Assembly (NCBI GenBank): GCA_018830325.1
Contig: JAHJSQ010000115.1
Coordinates: 1-47,735, forward strand
Direction of reading: 5' to 3'
DNA from: Gammaproteobacteria bacterium
Lineage (GTDB): Bacteria; Pseudomonadota; Gammaproteobacteria; Methylococcales; Methylomonadaceae
DNA length: 47,735 bases
Shown: positions 34,137-43,145 of the stretch, one piece after another
Layout of the letters: every line of letters starts with the position of its first letter
How positions within the stretch are numbered: position 1 is the stretch's first letter
Translations under genes and position numbers: made by a program
The notes under the pieces: model-generated
The model's input: only the letters and a program-made list of their open reading frames with translations
Database searches by the model: none
What the model was told of the DNA's origin: nothing

Positions 34137-36173
34137 TCAATGCAGATGCATATAAACCTGAGCACTTGGAAATTTCGTCCGTTGCCGGTATTCGAACTCA
34201 TGCCATTTTAAATTTTCCCATTCGAGAATGATATTGGTCATGCGCTCTTTTTGTTGCGGATCTTCCAGCCAATCTTGATAAGGCTTCCATTGCTGTAGGT
34301 CGCTCAAGTATGCTTGTTCAGACCGAAAATCGAATACTACCCGGTCATCGCCGTATTTGACATGCCCGATTAGTGCCGGCAGTTTTAAGTTACCGACTAA
34401 TTGGAAAACGTTTTTTTCTTGGTCGAGCCATTGGTTCGGCAACCCGAATGCCGAGCGAATCGCCATTTCGGCGACATCGATCTGCCCTATCGCTTGTTTT
34501 ACTTCTATGTTGGAATCGTTGAATACGAGCGGTATATGCGTTTGCGCGTCGTTGATCGCATGACCGTGTCCGAGAAATCCGTCTTCGAATAACGATTCGC
34601 CGTGATCGCCTAATATGACCAATGTAGTTTGGTCGTAGAGATGATTGCTTTTGAGCATTTCGACCACCTGCCCGACCGCCCAGTCGGCATTAGCTATCGC
34701 ATTCCAATAGGTTTCGGCGACTCTTTCGCGATTTTCCGCCCGGATTTTCGACCGTGGAATGAAATCGTCGATTAAGATTTTCTGCATGTTCGGATGCGAG
34801 TACGGAAAATGCGCCGCCTGAAAGTTGATGTAGATAAATTGCGGCTTATCTAATTCGAGCTCGCTAAAACGTTGTTGAAATTGCGCTACGACGCGCTCTT
34901 CGCTAAGCCTGAGGCTGCCGGGGTCTTTACTGGGAAACACCCTGTCTCTGATAGCCGTGCGCGCATCGAAATAATAGACCTCTTCGTTGGTCATGCCGGT
35001 GTTTTTTGCAATGTCACCGAACGATTCGTCTTGACCGGAAATGATCGAGATCCCGTAACCGGATTTTTGCAAATAATCGATCAAGCGGATGTGGTGATCG
35101 TGCTGTATCAATTCGCGGTTGAATATCGCCATCAACGAGGTGGTAGTGTAGCCGGTATGACTGTAAGCGTAATCGACCGAGGTACCGGTTTGCGCTATTT
35201 CGCGTATAACCGGCGCGACATAACGCCCGTTGACTTGCTGTTCAAGCAAATCGAATCGCGCGGTTTCCAATACGATCAAGACAATGTGTTTTCCCGCCTG
35301 CGGTTCTATCGCTCGCAATGGATCGGGTTTAAGCGGCATTAGTTCGGCATCGCCCATGATACCGTCTTCGTCGATACGATTGCCGGGAATATCCATGGCG
35401 CCGGGATAAATACGCGAATCGAATAATGCCGGGTCTTTAGGATAATTGAAAAGACCGTAGCCGTCCCGGTCGAAGTCGGTCAAACTATCTAAGACAGCGC
35501 TAACCAGATGATACGAGGTCTTTTTTTGCAAGCCGTAGCGAAGAAAATGGTTTTCGGAAATAAAATAGGTCAAAAAGGGGGTGATTACACCGAGCGTTAT
35601 CAATAAACGTTTGAATGTTTTGGTGTCGGTGCTTTGTTGGTGGTAGTCTCGAACGAATTCATGATTGGTTAATAATCTGGCAATCACTATAAATACGATG
35701 ATAATAACGGCCATGATACCGACAAACAAAGCGATTTCGTTAGAGGCATAAAGCAAGCCTTCCCTCAGGCTGCCCCCGCCCAAGTTTCTAATGATTTGAT
35801 AATTGATTGTGTCGTTAAAATAGGACAGGACCTTGAACTTGAGTCCGAGCCAAATCCCCATCGCCAGTAATACGATGACCGTGAAGCCGTAATAAATAAT
35901 GATGCCGAATTTATTGAGTCGGTCGGCGGTATAAAACCAAAGGCTCGCGAGTATGCAGCAGAGAAAAACGTCGTACCAAAGTGTAAGCAGCAAAAAAATA
36001 GCTCTTTCGGGTAGCGTTTTGTAGGAATAAGGCTGTAAGAATCCGCCGGTAAAAATATCGTATTTGACGTGCAATAATGCCAGTTCGAAAAATTGAATGA
36101 TCACAACGGAAAAAAGGACGACAAACGGTCTTCTGTGTCGCCAAATGAATTCTTCGATCTTCAGGAAGGGCAT
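34137..36173 (-). CDS. Membrane-anchored alkaline-phosphatase-superfamily transferase (LtaS/EptA-like 'sulfatase')
   Basis: The 678-residue protein has five hydrophobic helices in the first ~220 residues and then a periplasmic catalytic domain. Motifs: HIVLIVLETARFDLL near 294-308 (metal site), SHTGYTTTSLMAIF near 336-349 with Thr as probable nucleophile, GDHGESLFEDGFLGHGHA near 521-538 (metal ligands). There is no C-x-P-x-R, so it is not a formylglycine sulfatase; a phosphoglycerol/phosphoethanolamine-type transferase is more likely. Residues ~230-275 hold a DFDRDGYG ... IYPGAMDIPGNRIDED insert resembling MopE-type metal-binding repeats. It may decorate the surface glycan. Confidence 0.85.
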   Translation of the reverse strand: MPFLKIEEFIWRHRRPFVVLFSVVIIQFFELALLHVKYDIFTGGFLQPYSYKTLPERAIFLLLTLWYDVFLCCILASLWFYTADRLNKFGIIIYYGFTVIVLLAMGIWLGLKFKVLSYFNDTINYQIIRNLGGGSLREGLLYASNEIALFVGIMAVIIIVFIVIARLLTNHEFVRDYHQQSTDTKTFKRLLITLGVITPFLTYFISENHFLRYGLQKKTSYHLVSAVLDSLTDFDRDGYGLFNYPKDPALFDSRIYPGAMDIPGNRIDEDGIMGDAELMPLKPDPLRAIEPQAGKHIVLIVLETARFDLLEQQVNGRYVAPVIREIAQTGTSVDYAYSHTGYTTTSLMAIFNRELIQHDHHIRLIDYLQKSGYGISIISGQDESFGDIAKNTGMTNEEVYYFDARTAIRDRVFPSKDPGSLRLSEERVVAQFQQRFSELELDKPQFIYINFQAAHFPYSHPNMQKILIDDFIPRSKIRAENRERVAETYWNAIANADWAVGQVVEMLKSNHLYDQTTLVILGDHGESLFEDGFLGHGHAINDAQTHIPLVFNDSNIEVKQAIGQIDVAEMAIRSAFGLPNQWLDQEKNVFQLVGNLKLPALIGHVKYGDDRVVFDFRSEQAYLSDLQQWKPYQDWLEDPQQKERMTNIILEWENLKWHEFEYRQRTKFPSAQVYMHLH

Positions 36174-36551
36174 GAGTTGTTTAGTTTAATTATTTTGTTG
36201 GGCGCTTGGGATTAGGATTTTAGGTTATTTCTTTGAATTAATCTGATAATGCGTCGTTACATACTGTTCTGCCGGAGCTAAAGCCTAAGTTATTTCGTGC
36301 CTATTCATAAGGAATGAGTATTATATTCGCTGCTTCCCAAGCTCTAGCTTGGGAAGTAAAAACCGGAAGCTCTGGCTTCTTGGAGACCTGCCTGGCCGAT
36401 TGAACTTAGTTTAGCGGTAACCGCTGTCTGCGAAGGTGTATTAGCTTCTTTTTACTTGTCTCGCGAAGCTAGAGCTTCATGTATCGCTTTCCCAAGCTGG
36501 AGCTTGGGAAACAGCCGAGTACTTATTTTCGCTCCTTCCCAAGCTGTAGCT
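36174..36551. repeat. Palindromic repeat cluster upstream of copy B
   Basis: It holds the TTCCCAAGCTC/GCTTGGGAAG and AAGCTCTGGCTTCTTGG hairpins (36333-36385) and the GAAGCTAGAGCTTC plus TTCCCAAGC/GCTTGGGAAACAGC block (36466-36514), as at 3345 and 6412. No gene is seen. The first 60 bases lie upstream of the minus-strand sulfatase-like gene and may hold its promoter. Confidence 0.6.
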
Positions 36552-36802
36552 CTCATCGTTATACATAAATTGTAGGGTACGCTGCGCGTACCAAAGCCGT
36601 GCCCTGGCGGTTCGGTTGGTACATGAACATCTCGGGGTTACCATGGTACGCACAGCGTACCCTACACGGATCGCCTAGCGCTAGCCTCTCACCTAGCGTT
36701 AGGTGAGGGATAGCCGAGTATGTTAAGTGACAATAAATGGTATCGAGGTCTCATTGGCTAAAATTGCAAAAGGGTAATTTTTGACTTATGTAAAACGATG
36801 AG
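36552..36802. mobile_element. Palindrome-targeting MITE, copy B (complete, 251 bp)
   Basis: The ends CTCATCGTTATACATAA (36552-36568) and TTATGTAAAACGATGAG (36786-36802) are inverted repeats with one mismatch. Copy C (44125-44578) is the same element in the opposite orientation with an extra insertion; copy A (33964) is truncated. The element splits a TTCCCAAGC...TAGCT / AGCTCTAGCTTGG palindrome at its centre. It contains an inner GTACGC/GCGTAC hairpin and a CTCACCTA/TAGGTGAG hairpin, and no gene. Confidence 0.82.
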
Positions 36803-36923
36803 AGCTCTAGCTTGGAAAACAGCAGTCCCCTTCTTTTTCAAAGTGGGGATCTTAATAATTACTATCAAATAGTGTTATAGCACTCAACAGCTCTGTTTTG
36901 ATTCATGGTATAAATTGGTTCTT
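36803..36923. repeat. Remnant of an IS66-like MITE right half
   Basis: CCCCTTCTTTTTCAAAG ... GGGGATCTTAATAATTAC (36827-36862) resembles the right half and end of the copies at 6596 and 42009. A left end was not found. The rest leads into the acyltransferase gene. Confidence 0.45.
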
Positions 36924-38006
36924 ATGATACAGGCTCCCCACTTTTCAAAAGATCAAGCACTGGCTTTAAAAGGCGTCGGTATCCTGTTAATCGTTTTGCA
37001 TAATTTTTTTCATAATTTGTCGCCGACTATCGGAGAAAATGAGTTTTCCTTCTCCATTCAATCATCCTCGAATTTTTACCAGACGCTTCAATTTCATCCC
37101 GCCGAGTTTTTTCGTGCCGTTTTCGCCTATTTCGGCCATTACGGTGTCCAGATATTCGTTTTTTTCAGCGCTTATGGCTTAACCAGAAAATACATTAAAC
37201 GACCGCTAGTTTATAGCGAATTTATCAAAAGACGAATTTTCAAGATTTATTTTTCTTTTCTGATTTGCCTTGGCGTTTATATTGGGTTGGGCCTATTGAA
37301 AACCTATTTGATAAGCGATAGTAAGGTTCTTTACTGGGACAGCCTGCTTTGGAAAGCGTTATTGGTGTCTAATTTCATACCCGGACAAGCGCTTATGCCG
37401 GTTGGTCCTTGGTGGTTTTTACCGTTTATTTTTCAGTTTTATCTGATTTACCCGTTTTTTTTGAAGTTATTTCAAAAATTTGGAGCACCATTTCTTTTTG
37501 CTACCTTTGTACTCTTTACTTGCCTGGAATGGTTCTTTAACCCCGTTTTAATGGACTACCACCTAAACCTGAATTACATGGTGTTTGGCCATGCATCGGT
37601 TATAGGCTTGGGTGTCTATTTAGGATCACAAGAAAATATTAAAATCCCGGTCATTTGTGTTGTCTTGTCTTTGCTGTTGTTTGCGCTGGCATCGGTCAAT
37701 CACTTTGCCTGGATTATTTCCGATCTGACTTTTACTGTTTTGATTTTGACTTTTTCCTTATGGATCTTCAAAACTCGATTGCAGCTATCAATCCTAATAG
37801 CCTTGCTTGTTTTCTTAGGCGATCTTTCATTCCATTTATTTATGGTCAACGGTTTTTTGAGAACACCTTTTCATCTTATTGCCGAAGCCTATAATCTTTG
37901 GTGGGTCGATAATTTAACGGCCTTGGCGAGTCTGCTTTTTTCCACGCTATTTGCTTTGGGCTTGAGCCGGTTCGACAAAAAGCTTCGAGTTGTTTTTGGA
38001 TTATGA
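36924..38006 (+). CDS. Acyltransferase family 3 (OafA-like), integral membrane
   Basis: The 360-residue polytopic membrane protein has about ten hydrophobic helices, starting KGVGILLIVLHNFFHNL near residues 13-29, where the His motif corresponds to the catalytic region of acyltransferase-3 enzymes. FRAVFAYFGHYGVQIFVFFSAYGL near 65-88 and PVGPWWFLPFIFQFYLIYP near 157-175 are also typical. The family O-acetylates or otherwise acylates surface sugars. I start it at ATG 36924; a TTG at 36915 is possible. It stands apart from the main locus but could modify the same glycan. Confidence 0.88.
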   Translation: MIQAPHFSKDQALALKGVGILLIVLHNFFHNLSPTIGENEFSFSIQSSSNFYQTLQFHPAEFFRAVFAYFGHYGVQIFVFFSAYGLTRKYIKRPLVYSEFIKRRIFKIYFSFLICLGVYIGLGLLKTYLISDSKVLYWDSLLWKALLVSNFIPGQALMPVGPWWFLPFIFQFYLIYPFFLKLFQKFGAPFLFATFVLFTCLEWFFNPVLMDYHLNLNYMVFGHASVIGLGVYLGSQENIKIPVICVVLSLLLFALASVNHFAWIISDLTFTVLILTFSLWIFKTRLQLSILIALLVFLGDLSFHLFMVNGFLRTPFHLIAEAYNLWWVDNLTALASLLFSTLFALGLSRFDKKLRVVFGL

Positions 38007-38257
38007 CTCGCTATTTAAGGCGCGGCCGCGACGGCGGTGTTATTTGAGTCTCTTGAGCGTTAAGGCTGGCTTATCGGGAAATTTAAAGTTTTTCTTGACC
38101 CCAGCCTTTAAAATCAATGGACTTGCTGGCTAAAATATACCCACAAGTTCCATTTTTCATAACCGTGAGGTGGGGCCAGACAATAAATAGTGGATTTCTT
38201 TATTCTCTGAGCATTCACGAGGCGCCAAGACGGTTTTTAAAAAGCAACGCTCAAGAA

Positions 38258-39883
38258 TCAATCTTTTCCAATCCATACCGAATCGAGATTATGTGTTCTT
38301 TTTACCCTGGCAGCATAAGCGGATGCCTCGTCCCGGCTCTTAAATCCGGAAACCGATAACCTATACCAAGTTTGGCCTTTGACTTGCACCGGAATAACTT
38401 TGGCCGGTACCCCCTGCTTTGAGAATTCAGCGGCTTTTCTATTGGCGTACCAGTCTTGCTTAAACGAAATCAGATTCACCGACCAACTGGCCGACGGTGC
38501 CTTGGGTTTTGGCGAACTTCGTTTGACCGGGGCTGACTTTTTGCTTACCGCTTTTTTGACTGGCGGAGCGGTCGCCTTAGCAAGCTTCTTTTCTAATTCT
38601 TTGATTCTAGCTTCCAATGCCGCTACTTGACTAGTCTCTTCATTAACATCGGATACAGGCGGTGAGCCCTCCTCTTGCTCGATTTTCTTTTCAGTATCAG
38701 TCGGTGTTGCCTCGGTTGTGCTTGTCGCTTGAGCTAATTGCGCTTCAGAAGAAACTGTTCCATTCGCTTCCGTTTCGGTAATCTTTGGTTTTAACGGTGA
38801 TAACGGTGTTAACGGAATAACCTCGGTATTATCGCCTTCAATAGATTCATCTTGAAAAGCCATTGGCGCAGGGCTTGTTTGAGCGGCTTCCGGCAAATTA
38901 TTTTTGATCAATAAAGCATTCAATTCGGTTTGATTTTCTTCCAACGTACCGATTAATTCAGTCAAAGACTCGATTTCATTATCGCTTTGCAAAACCAAAT
39001 ATGCGAATACACTGGCCGTTAATAAAGCCACAACAGCAATGGCCATGGCCACATAAGTAATCGTCGGTATTTTAGCGCCTTTGTCGAGTTGTTTTTTTAA
39101 TTGGTTTTGAGCCTTAGACAAACGATCGATTTCATCGGTCTGCCCTTGACTCGTCGAAGCGCTCATTGTGGCCAATTGTTGCTTTAATATTTCCTGCTCA
39201 CTAAATAATTGACTGATTTGTGTCGTAATAACATCGTCGACGACTGTTTTATGGGGTTCTTCCGCCGTCACCGCTTCAGGAAGCTCCGAAGCATCGTCAT
39301 AGACCGCAAAGTCCAGATCCGGTTCTTGCTCTAGTTCTTCTGGGTCTATCATTGCACGAGGACTTTCCTCCTCTTCCTCAAATGCTATATTCTCTTCCTG
39401 AGTCGTTGCAAATTCGTCGATTTGATCTTCCGGATCGGAAATATCGAATTCCGCTAACGTAAAGTCATCGCTATCGAAATCCGTTTCCGCCTCTTCTTCC
39501 GGCGGAGAAGAATCAGGGATCGGTTCCGGCTCGGTTTCTGCAAACTCGTCGAAACCTATATCTGAAAACTCATCGATTTCGGCCATTGCCGAATCTTCAG
39601 AAGAATTGGACGGCTCCTGGTCTTGAACTAAATCGGCTTCACCCCCTAATAGATCATTATCAGCATCTAAATCATCGGCAAATAACTCTCCGAATTCGTC
39701 TTCGTCATCGGACAATTCTTGCTCATCAAAAGCGCTATCCATCAATAATTTGTCGATAGCGTCATCATCATTCATTAATTCATCGCTATCGATTGACGAA
39801 GCTGCATCATCGAGCATTGAATCTAAGTCATCGGCAAAGTTTTTAGGCGATACTGACTTTTTTTTATCTTCTGAGTCGGCCAT
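38258..39883 (-). CDS. SPOR-domain membrane protein with long acidic N-terminus
   Basis: The 541-residue protein has an extremely Asp/Glu-rich, low-complexity N-terminal half (residues 1-215). A predicted coiled coil (ILKQQLATMS ... LSKAQNQLKKQL) follows, then one transmembrane segment ITYVAMAIAVVALLTASVFAYLVL near 277-300 and a linker with a second coiled coil. A C-terminal SPOR domain occupies about 465-541 (SWSVNLISFKQDWYANRKAA ... YRLSVSGFKSRDEASAYAA). SPOR domains bind glycan strands of peptidoglycan lacking stem peptides at the septum. The acidic half would be cytoplasmic and is unusual. A division- or cell-wall-related role is likely. Confidence 0.85.
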   Translation of the reverse strand: MADSEDKKKSVSPKNFADDLDSMLDDAASSIDSDELMNDDDAIDKLLMDSAFDEQELSDDEDEFGELFADDLDADNDLLGGEADLVQDQEPSNSSEDSAMAEIDEFSDIGFDEFAETEPEPIPDSSPPEEEAETDFDSDDFTLAEFDISDPEDQIDEFATTQEENIAFEEEEESPRAMIDPEELEQEPDLDFAVYDDASELPEAVTAEEPHKTVVDDVITTQISQLFSEQEILKQQLATMSASTSQGQTDEIDRLSKAQNQLKKQLDKGAKIPTITYVAMAIAVVALLTASVFAYLVLQSDNEIESLTELIGTLEENQTELNALLIKNNLPEAAQTSPAPMAFQDESIEGDNTEVIPLTPLSPLKPKITETEANGTVSSEAQLAQATSTTEATPTDTEKKIEQEEGSPPVSDVNEETSQVAALEARIKELEKKLAKATAPPVKKAVSKKSAPVKRSSPKPKAPSASWSVNLISFKQDWYANRKAAEFSKQGVPAKVIPVQVKGQTWYRLSVSGFKSRDEASAYAARVKRTHNLDSVWIGKD

Positions 39884-40017
39884 GGTCGAGCGGTCTCTTT
39901 ATTGAAATAGTTGAATAACGTTTATTATAGTGTTTTCCGTAACTTTTGCGATTTTGCCGCTTACGATAATTCATGCTATTCGACTAAAACCATTCATCGC
40001 TGATACCGCATGCCCCA

Positions 40018-40467
40018 TCAAAACTCCAAATCAACCTCCCCTTCATAATCGAATGGAAGTGTTATCAGGCTGCGCATTAAACCTAGTTGCCCGGTCAATT
40101 GGTAGCGAATGGGACCGCCATCACGCCGAGTCAATTGACGTAAAAGCGTCTTTAATTTGACGCTCACGGGCAATTCGATAACATATTCGCCATATTCGGG
40201 AATCGTAATTTCCTGATCGCTGATGCCTTGAGCAAAATCGACACCATTAAGTTTCAGCGCATAGACCATGTCTCTTATCGCTAATTCGGAATCGTTCCTA
40301 TTTTGCAAACGCAAACGTATATTAAAACGTTGTTCGAATAAGCTAAACTGTGAAGGCTCAATAGCCAACAATTTAACCTTTGGTGCTTTGAAATCGTCAT
40401 ACATCCATGTGCACGCATTAAGATGCGAGACAAAAATAAGCATCGCTAAAAACTGAATCCATTTCAC
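40018..40467 (-). CDS. LEA type 2 family (LEA14-like) lipoprotein
   Basis: The 149-residue protein has a lipoprotein signal MKWIQFLAMLIFVSHLNAC with the lipobox LNAC (Cys 19). The mature domain is a beta-sandwich of the water stress/hypersensitive response (WHy, LEA14) type: PKVKLLAIEPSQFSLFEQRFNIRLRLQNRND, then GVDFAQGISDQEITIPEYGEYVIELPVSV, and a GPIRYQLTGQLG strand. These small proteins are membrane-anchored in the periplasm; their role in bacteria is not settled. It lies in the same orientation as the SPOR gene and 134 bases upstream of it. Confidence 0.83.
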   Translation of the reverse strand: MKWIQFLAMLIFVSHLNACTWMYDDFKAPKVKLLAIEPSQFSLFEQRFNIRLRLQNRNDSELAIRDMVYALKLNGVDFAQGISDQEITIPEYGEYVIELPVSVKLKTLLRQLTRRDGGPIRYQLTGQLGLMRSLITLPFDYEGEVDLEF

Positions 40468-40514
40468 CGATTGAAAACCTACTGTGAAAAAAAGGAGTAA
40501 TCCTACCTCATCTA

Positions 40515-40685
40515 TACCTTTCGCACTTCAAATTTCGACAGTACCTAAGGAGGTGCCGGGGTGTTCGGTCCCTCACCTAACGCTAGGTGAGGGACCCGCA
40601 TGGAGCTGGCATAGAGCCTACAGGGATGTATTTACGGCGTCCTTTGACGGGCACCCCGGTGCCGAATTTTTATCTACGCTGGGTA
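40515..40685. mobile_element. TA-type MITE, isolated copy (171 bp)
   Basis: The element runs TACCTTTCGCACTTCAAATT ... CGCTGGGTA and is flanked by TA on both sides (40513-40514 and 40686-40687). Subterminal inverted parts AATTTCG / CGAATTT and CGGGGTG / CACCCCG are visible, with a central CCTCACCTA/TAGGTGAGG hairpin. A second copy (44194-44418) lies inside another MITE where its insertion point is known. No coding potential. Confidence 0.78.
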
Positions 40686-40781
40686 TATCACTAATGCAAT
40701 AGCGTTTAGATATAATCGTTTGAGCATCCGGATTCGATTATCGGTAAAATAGACTCTGACTCAGATCCACAAACTATTAAT

Positions 40782-41402
40782 ATGACACTCGAAGACGAAT
40801 TTTCTGAAAAAGCCGTGCAATTAATCGAAGCCGGACGCTTTATCGATAGGAAAGGCTTGGTACCGGCAACTAGCGGCAATTTTTCCGCACGCTTGTCCAA
40901 TGGCGATGTAGCTATTACCGTTTCAGGCAAACACAAAGGTCGACTCAGTGCAAAAGATATCATGCTGATTGCTCCTGACGGTACGTCCCTTGACGGTAAA
41001 AAACCGTCGGCCGAAACACTATTGCATACAGCGCTGTATCAAAGATTCCCGGAGGTGCAAGCCGTTTTACACCCACATTCGTTGAATGCAACGCTCATAT
41101 CCAAGCTATTTAAAACCGAGCTGGTACTCGATGATTATGAACTTTTGAAAGCGTTACACGATATCGATACACATGAAACGCGAATCAGCATTCCCATTTT
41201 CGCGAATGACCAAAATATGCATAGACTTTCAGCAACGATCGATGCTTATATGGATCAACGCGAATCAACTTATGCTTATATTATCTCGGGACACGGCTAT
41301 TACACATGGGGCCGGAGTGTCGAAGATGCGCTAAGACATGTTGAAGCGTTGGAGTTTTTATTTGACTGTGAAATACGACTGTACGGAGCCTTAAACCGAT
41401 GA
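40782..41402 (+). CDS. mtnB: Methylthioribulose-1-phosphate dehydratase (MtnB)
   Basis: The 206-residue protein belongs to the class II aldolase/adducin fold. It has GLVPATSGNFSARL at about residues 25-38, the HPHS zinc-ligand pair near 95-98 and SGHGYYTWG near 168 (third His). Length and motifs match MtnB, which dehydrates 5-methylthioribulose 1-phosphate in the methionine salvage pathway. It starts at ATG 40782 and overlaps mtnD by four bases, so both are one operon. It is preceded by a MITE at 40515-40685, which could affect its promoter. Confidence 0.93.
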   Translation: MTLEDEFSEKAVQLIEAGRFIDRKGLVPATSGNFSARLSNGDVAITVSGKHKGRLSAKDIMLIAPDGTSLDGKKPSAETLLHTALYQRFPEVQAVLHPHSLNATLISKLFKTELVLDDYELLKALHDIDTHETRISIPIFANDQNMHRLSATIDAYMDQRESTYAYIISGHGYYTWGRSVEDALRHVEALEFLFDCEIRLYGALNR

Positions 41403-41959
41403 GCGCATTGACTGTATACCCCGATAATGATCCGACTAACGGCAATACTTATCTTGATTTCAGCGATATACAAGCACAACTGGAACCACTGAATATCCGT
41501 TTCGAACGTTGGAGCGCAGGATTCGAGCTTACGGACGATGCCGACCAGGATGTTATATTACAAGCCTACCGGCAACCGATTGACCGCTTACAAGAAGAAT
41601 ACGGCTTTCAATCCGTCGATGTTATCGGTATAAGCCCTAATCACCCCGAAAAAGAGGCATTACGACAAAAGTTTTTATCCGAACACATCCATGACGATTT
41701 CGAAGTTCGTTTCTTCATCGAGGGCAGAGGGCTATTTTCATTACATGTCGACGACAAGGTATATTGCATTTTATGCGAGCAAGGCGATTTAATCAGTGTT
41801 CCTGCAGGCGCTAAACATTGGTTCGACATGGGCCAAAATCCCAATTTCCGATGTATTCGCCTGTTCACGACACCGGACGGCTGGGTCGCGAATTTCACCG
41901 GTAGCAACATTTCCGAGCAATTCCCCAGTTTCGACGACTATATTCAACAATTAGATTAA
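41399..41959 (+). CDS. mtnD: Acireductone dioxygenase (MtnD)
   Basis: The 186-residue cupin has the metal-binding motif EHIHDDFEVRFFIEG at about residues 95-109 (H-x-H-x3-E) and the fourth ligand in AGAKHWFDMG near 138-147. MtnD oxidises 1,2-dihydroxy-3-keto-5-methylthiopentene to the keto acid precursor of methionine (Fe form) or to an off-pathway product (Ni form); the sequence does not tell which. ATG overlaps the end of mtnB (ATGA). The next pathway gene, mtnC, follows 250 bases later, separated by a MITE inserted in the operon. Confidence 0.94.
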   Translation: MSALTVYPDNDPTNGNTYLDFSDIQAQLEPLNIRFERWSAGFELTDDADQDVILQAYRQPIDRLQEEYGFQSVDVIGISPNHPEKEALRQKFLSEHIHDDFEVRFFIEGRGLFSLHVDDKVYCILCEQGDLISVPAGAKHWFDMGQNPNFRCIRLFTTPDGWVANFTGSNISEQFPSFDDYIQQLD

Positions 41960-42008
41960 TATTCTTTCTATTCTTTTTCCCTTAGGAATGAATACGAACT
42001 AACATAGG

Positions 42009-42147
42009 GTAAGTATTCAGACCCGTTGGCAAATTACCGCAATCCAGGCGTATTGTTGGCATCCCCCTTTGAAAAAGAGGGATTGAGGGGGATTTATTTA
42101 AAAAATCTCCCCTAGCCCTTTTTCAAAGAGGGGGACTGGATACTTAC
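42009..42147. mobile_element. IS66-like MITE, copy 3, inserted between mtnD and mtnC with exact 8-bp target duplication
   Basis: The 139-bp element runs from GTAAGTATTCAG to CTGGATACTTAC (11 of 12 inverted matches) and is flanked on both sides by AACATAGG (42001-42008 and 42148-42155). The interior hairpin matches copy 1 at 6596-6739. It splits the methionine salvage genes and could act as a terminator-like structure between them. Confidence 0.9.
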
Positions 42148-42208
42148 AACATAGGTTTACCTAATTTCTACCTTTTTATACCCATCGTAGATCAAACATT
42201 CGACACTT

Positions 42209-42883
42209 ATGATCACAACCATCGTCACCGATATTGAAGGTACAACCTCATCTTTATCCTTCGTCAAGGAGGTATTATTTCCTTATGCTAGGACCCATAT
42301 TGCCGAATTCATTCGCAACCATGGTCACGAACCGGAAGTTAGCGCATTATTGCAGGATGCCGCCAAGCTAATCGACGACCCGACGAATACCGAATCATTA
42401 ATCGAACAAATGATTCAATGGATCGATCAAGATCAAAAAGTCACTCCATTGAAATCCTTACAAGGATTGATTTGGGAACACGGTTATCGTCAAGGCGATT
42501 TCAAGGGACATATCTATGCCGATGCAGCTCAAGCCATGCAGGAATGGCACCATCAAGGCATCAAACTTTATGTGTATTCATCGGGCTCGGTCTATGCGCA
42601 AAAACTTTTATTCAAGCATACCGAATTCGGTGACTTAACCGCGCTATTTTCCGGCTATTTCGATACGCACATCGGCGGTAAAAAAGAGACTGCCTCTTAT
42701 TCGGCAATCGCCGAACAAATCGAAACCGAACCGGAAAATATTTTATTTTTGTCGGATATTACCGAGGAGCTGGATGCCGCTTTAAAAGCAGGATTCAAAA
42801 CATGCCGATTAGTCAGGGAAGGAAAAGCCGATGCCCCAAGCGATCACGACACCGTATCTAATTTTTTTGATATCAAATTGTAG
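42209..42883 (+). CDS. mtnC: Enolase-phosphatase E1 (MtnC)
   Basis: The 224-residue HAD-superfamily protein has motif I TDIEGTTSSLSF at residues 7-18 (Asp 8 nucleophile and Glu as in MtnC), motif II YVYSSGS near 122-128, the Lys region THIGGKKETASYSAI near 151-165 and motif IV FLSDITEELDAA near 182-193. It converts the diketo phosphate of methionine salvage to the acireductone used by MtnD, in the enolase and phosphatase steps. The ATG follows the MITE by about 60 bases; whether it is still read from the mtnB promoter or has its own is unclear. Confidence 0.94.
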   Translation: MITTIVTDIEGTTSSLSFVKEVLFPYARTHIAEFIRNHGHEPEVSALLQDAAKLIDDPTNTESLIEQMIQWIDQDQKVTPLKSLQGLIWEHGYRQGDFKGHIYADAAQAMQEWHHQGIKLYVYSSGSVYAQKLLFKHTEFGDLTALFSGYFDTHIGGKKETASYSAIAEQIETEPENILFLSDITEELDAALKAGFKTCRLVREGKADAPSDHDTVSNFFDIKL

Positions 42884-42895
42884 CCAGTCAGCGCC

Positions 42896-42918
42896 ATATC
42901 GGCATTGATCGCCGATAT
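42896..42918 (+). terminator. Hairpin downstream of mtnC
   Basis: ATATCGGC pairs perfectly with GCCGATAT around a seven-base loop, 12 bases after the mtnC stop. There is no strong T-run (TCCTGTTTTG follows), so it may be a terminator or just the first part of the dispersed repeat that fills 42890-43140. Confidence 0.45.
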
Positions 42919-43145
42919 CCTGTTTTGTACGGAGCTGAAGCCACGCGCATTGCCATCCTTGGCACTGGATTACGCCACAAATTCGTATGGAACGGATTTG
43001 CATTTACCCGAAGGGCTCCGGGCAGGATAGCTTGGAGTGAATCCCTGACGGAATGACGCTTCGGTACCTCGGGGTTTGACGGCACCCCGAACGCCAAGGA
43101 TGACGATGAATGCAGATAAAGTATCAGAATGCTTGCCACCAAGGC

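Noticed and set aside
33682-34140. 152-codon frame on the minus strand
   Set aside because: It spans a truncated MITE and overlaps the start of the Uma2 gene; homologous frames would appear in every copy of the repeat.
34137-36173. True sulfatase with formylglycine
   Set aside because: The C/S-x-P/A-x-R motif is absent and a Thr in SHTGYTTTS is at the nucleophile position.
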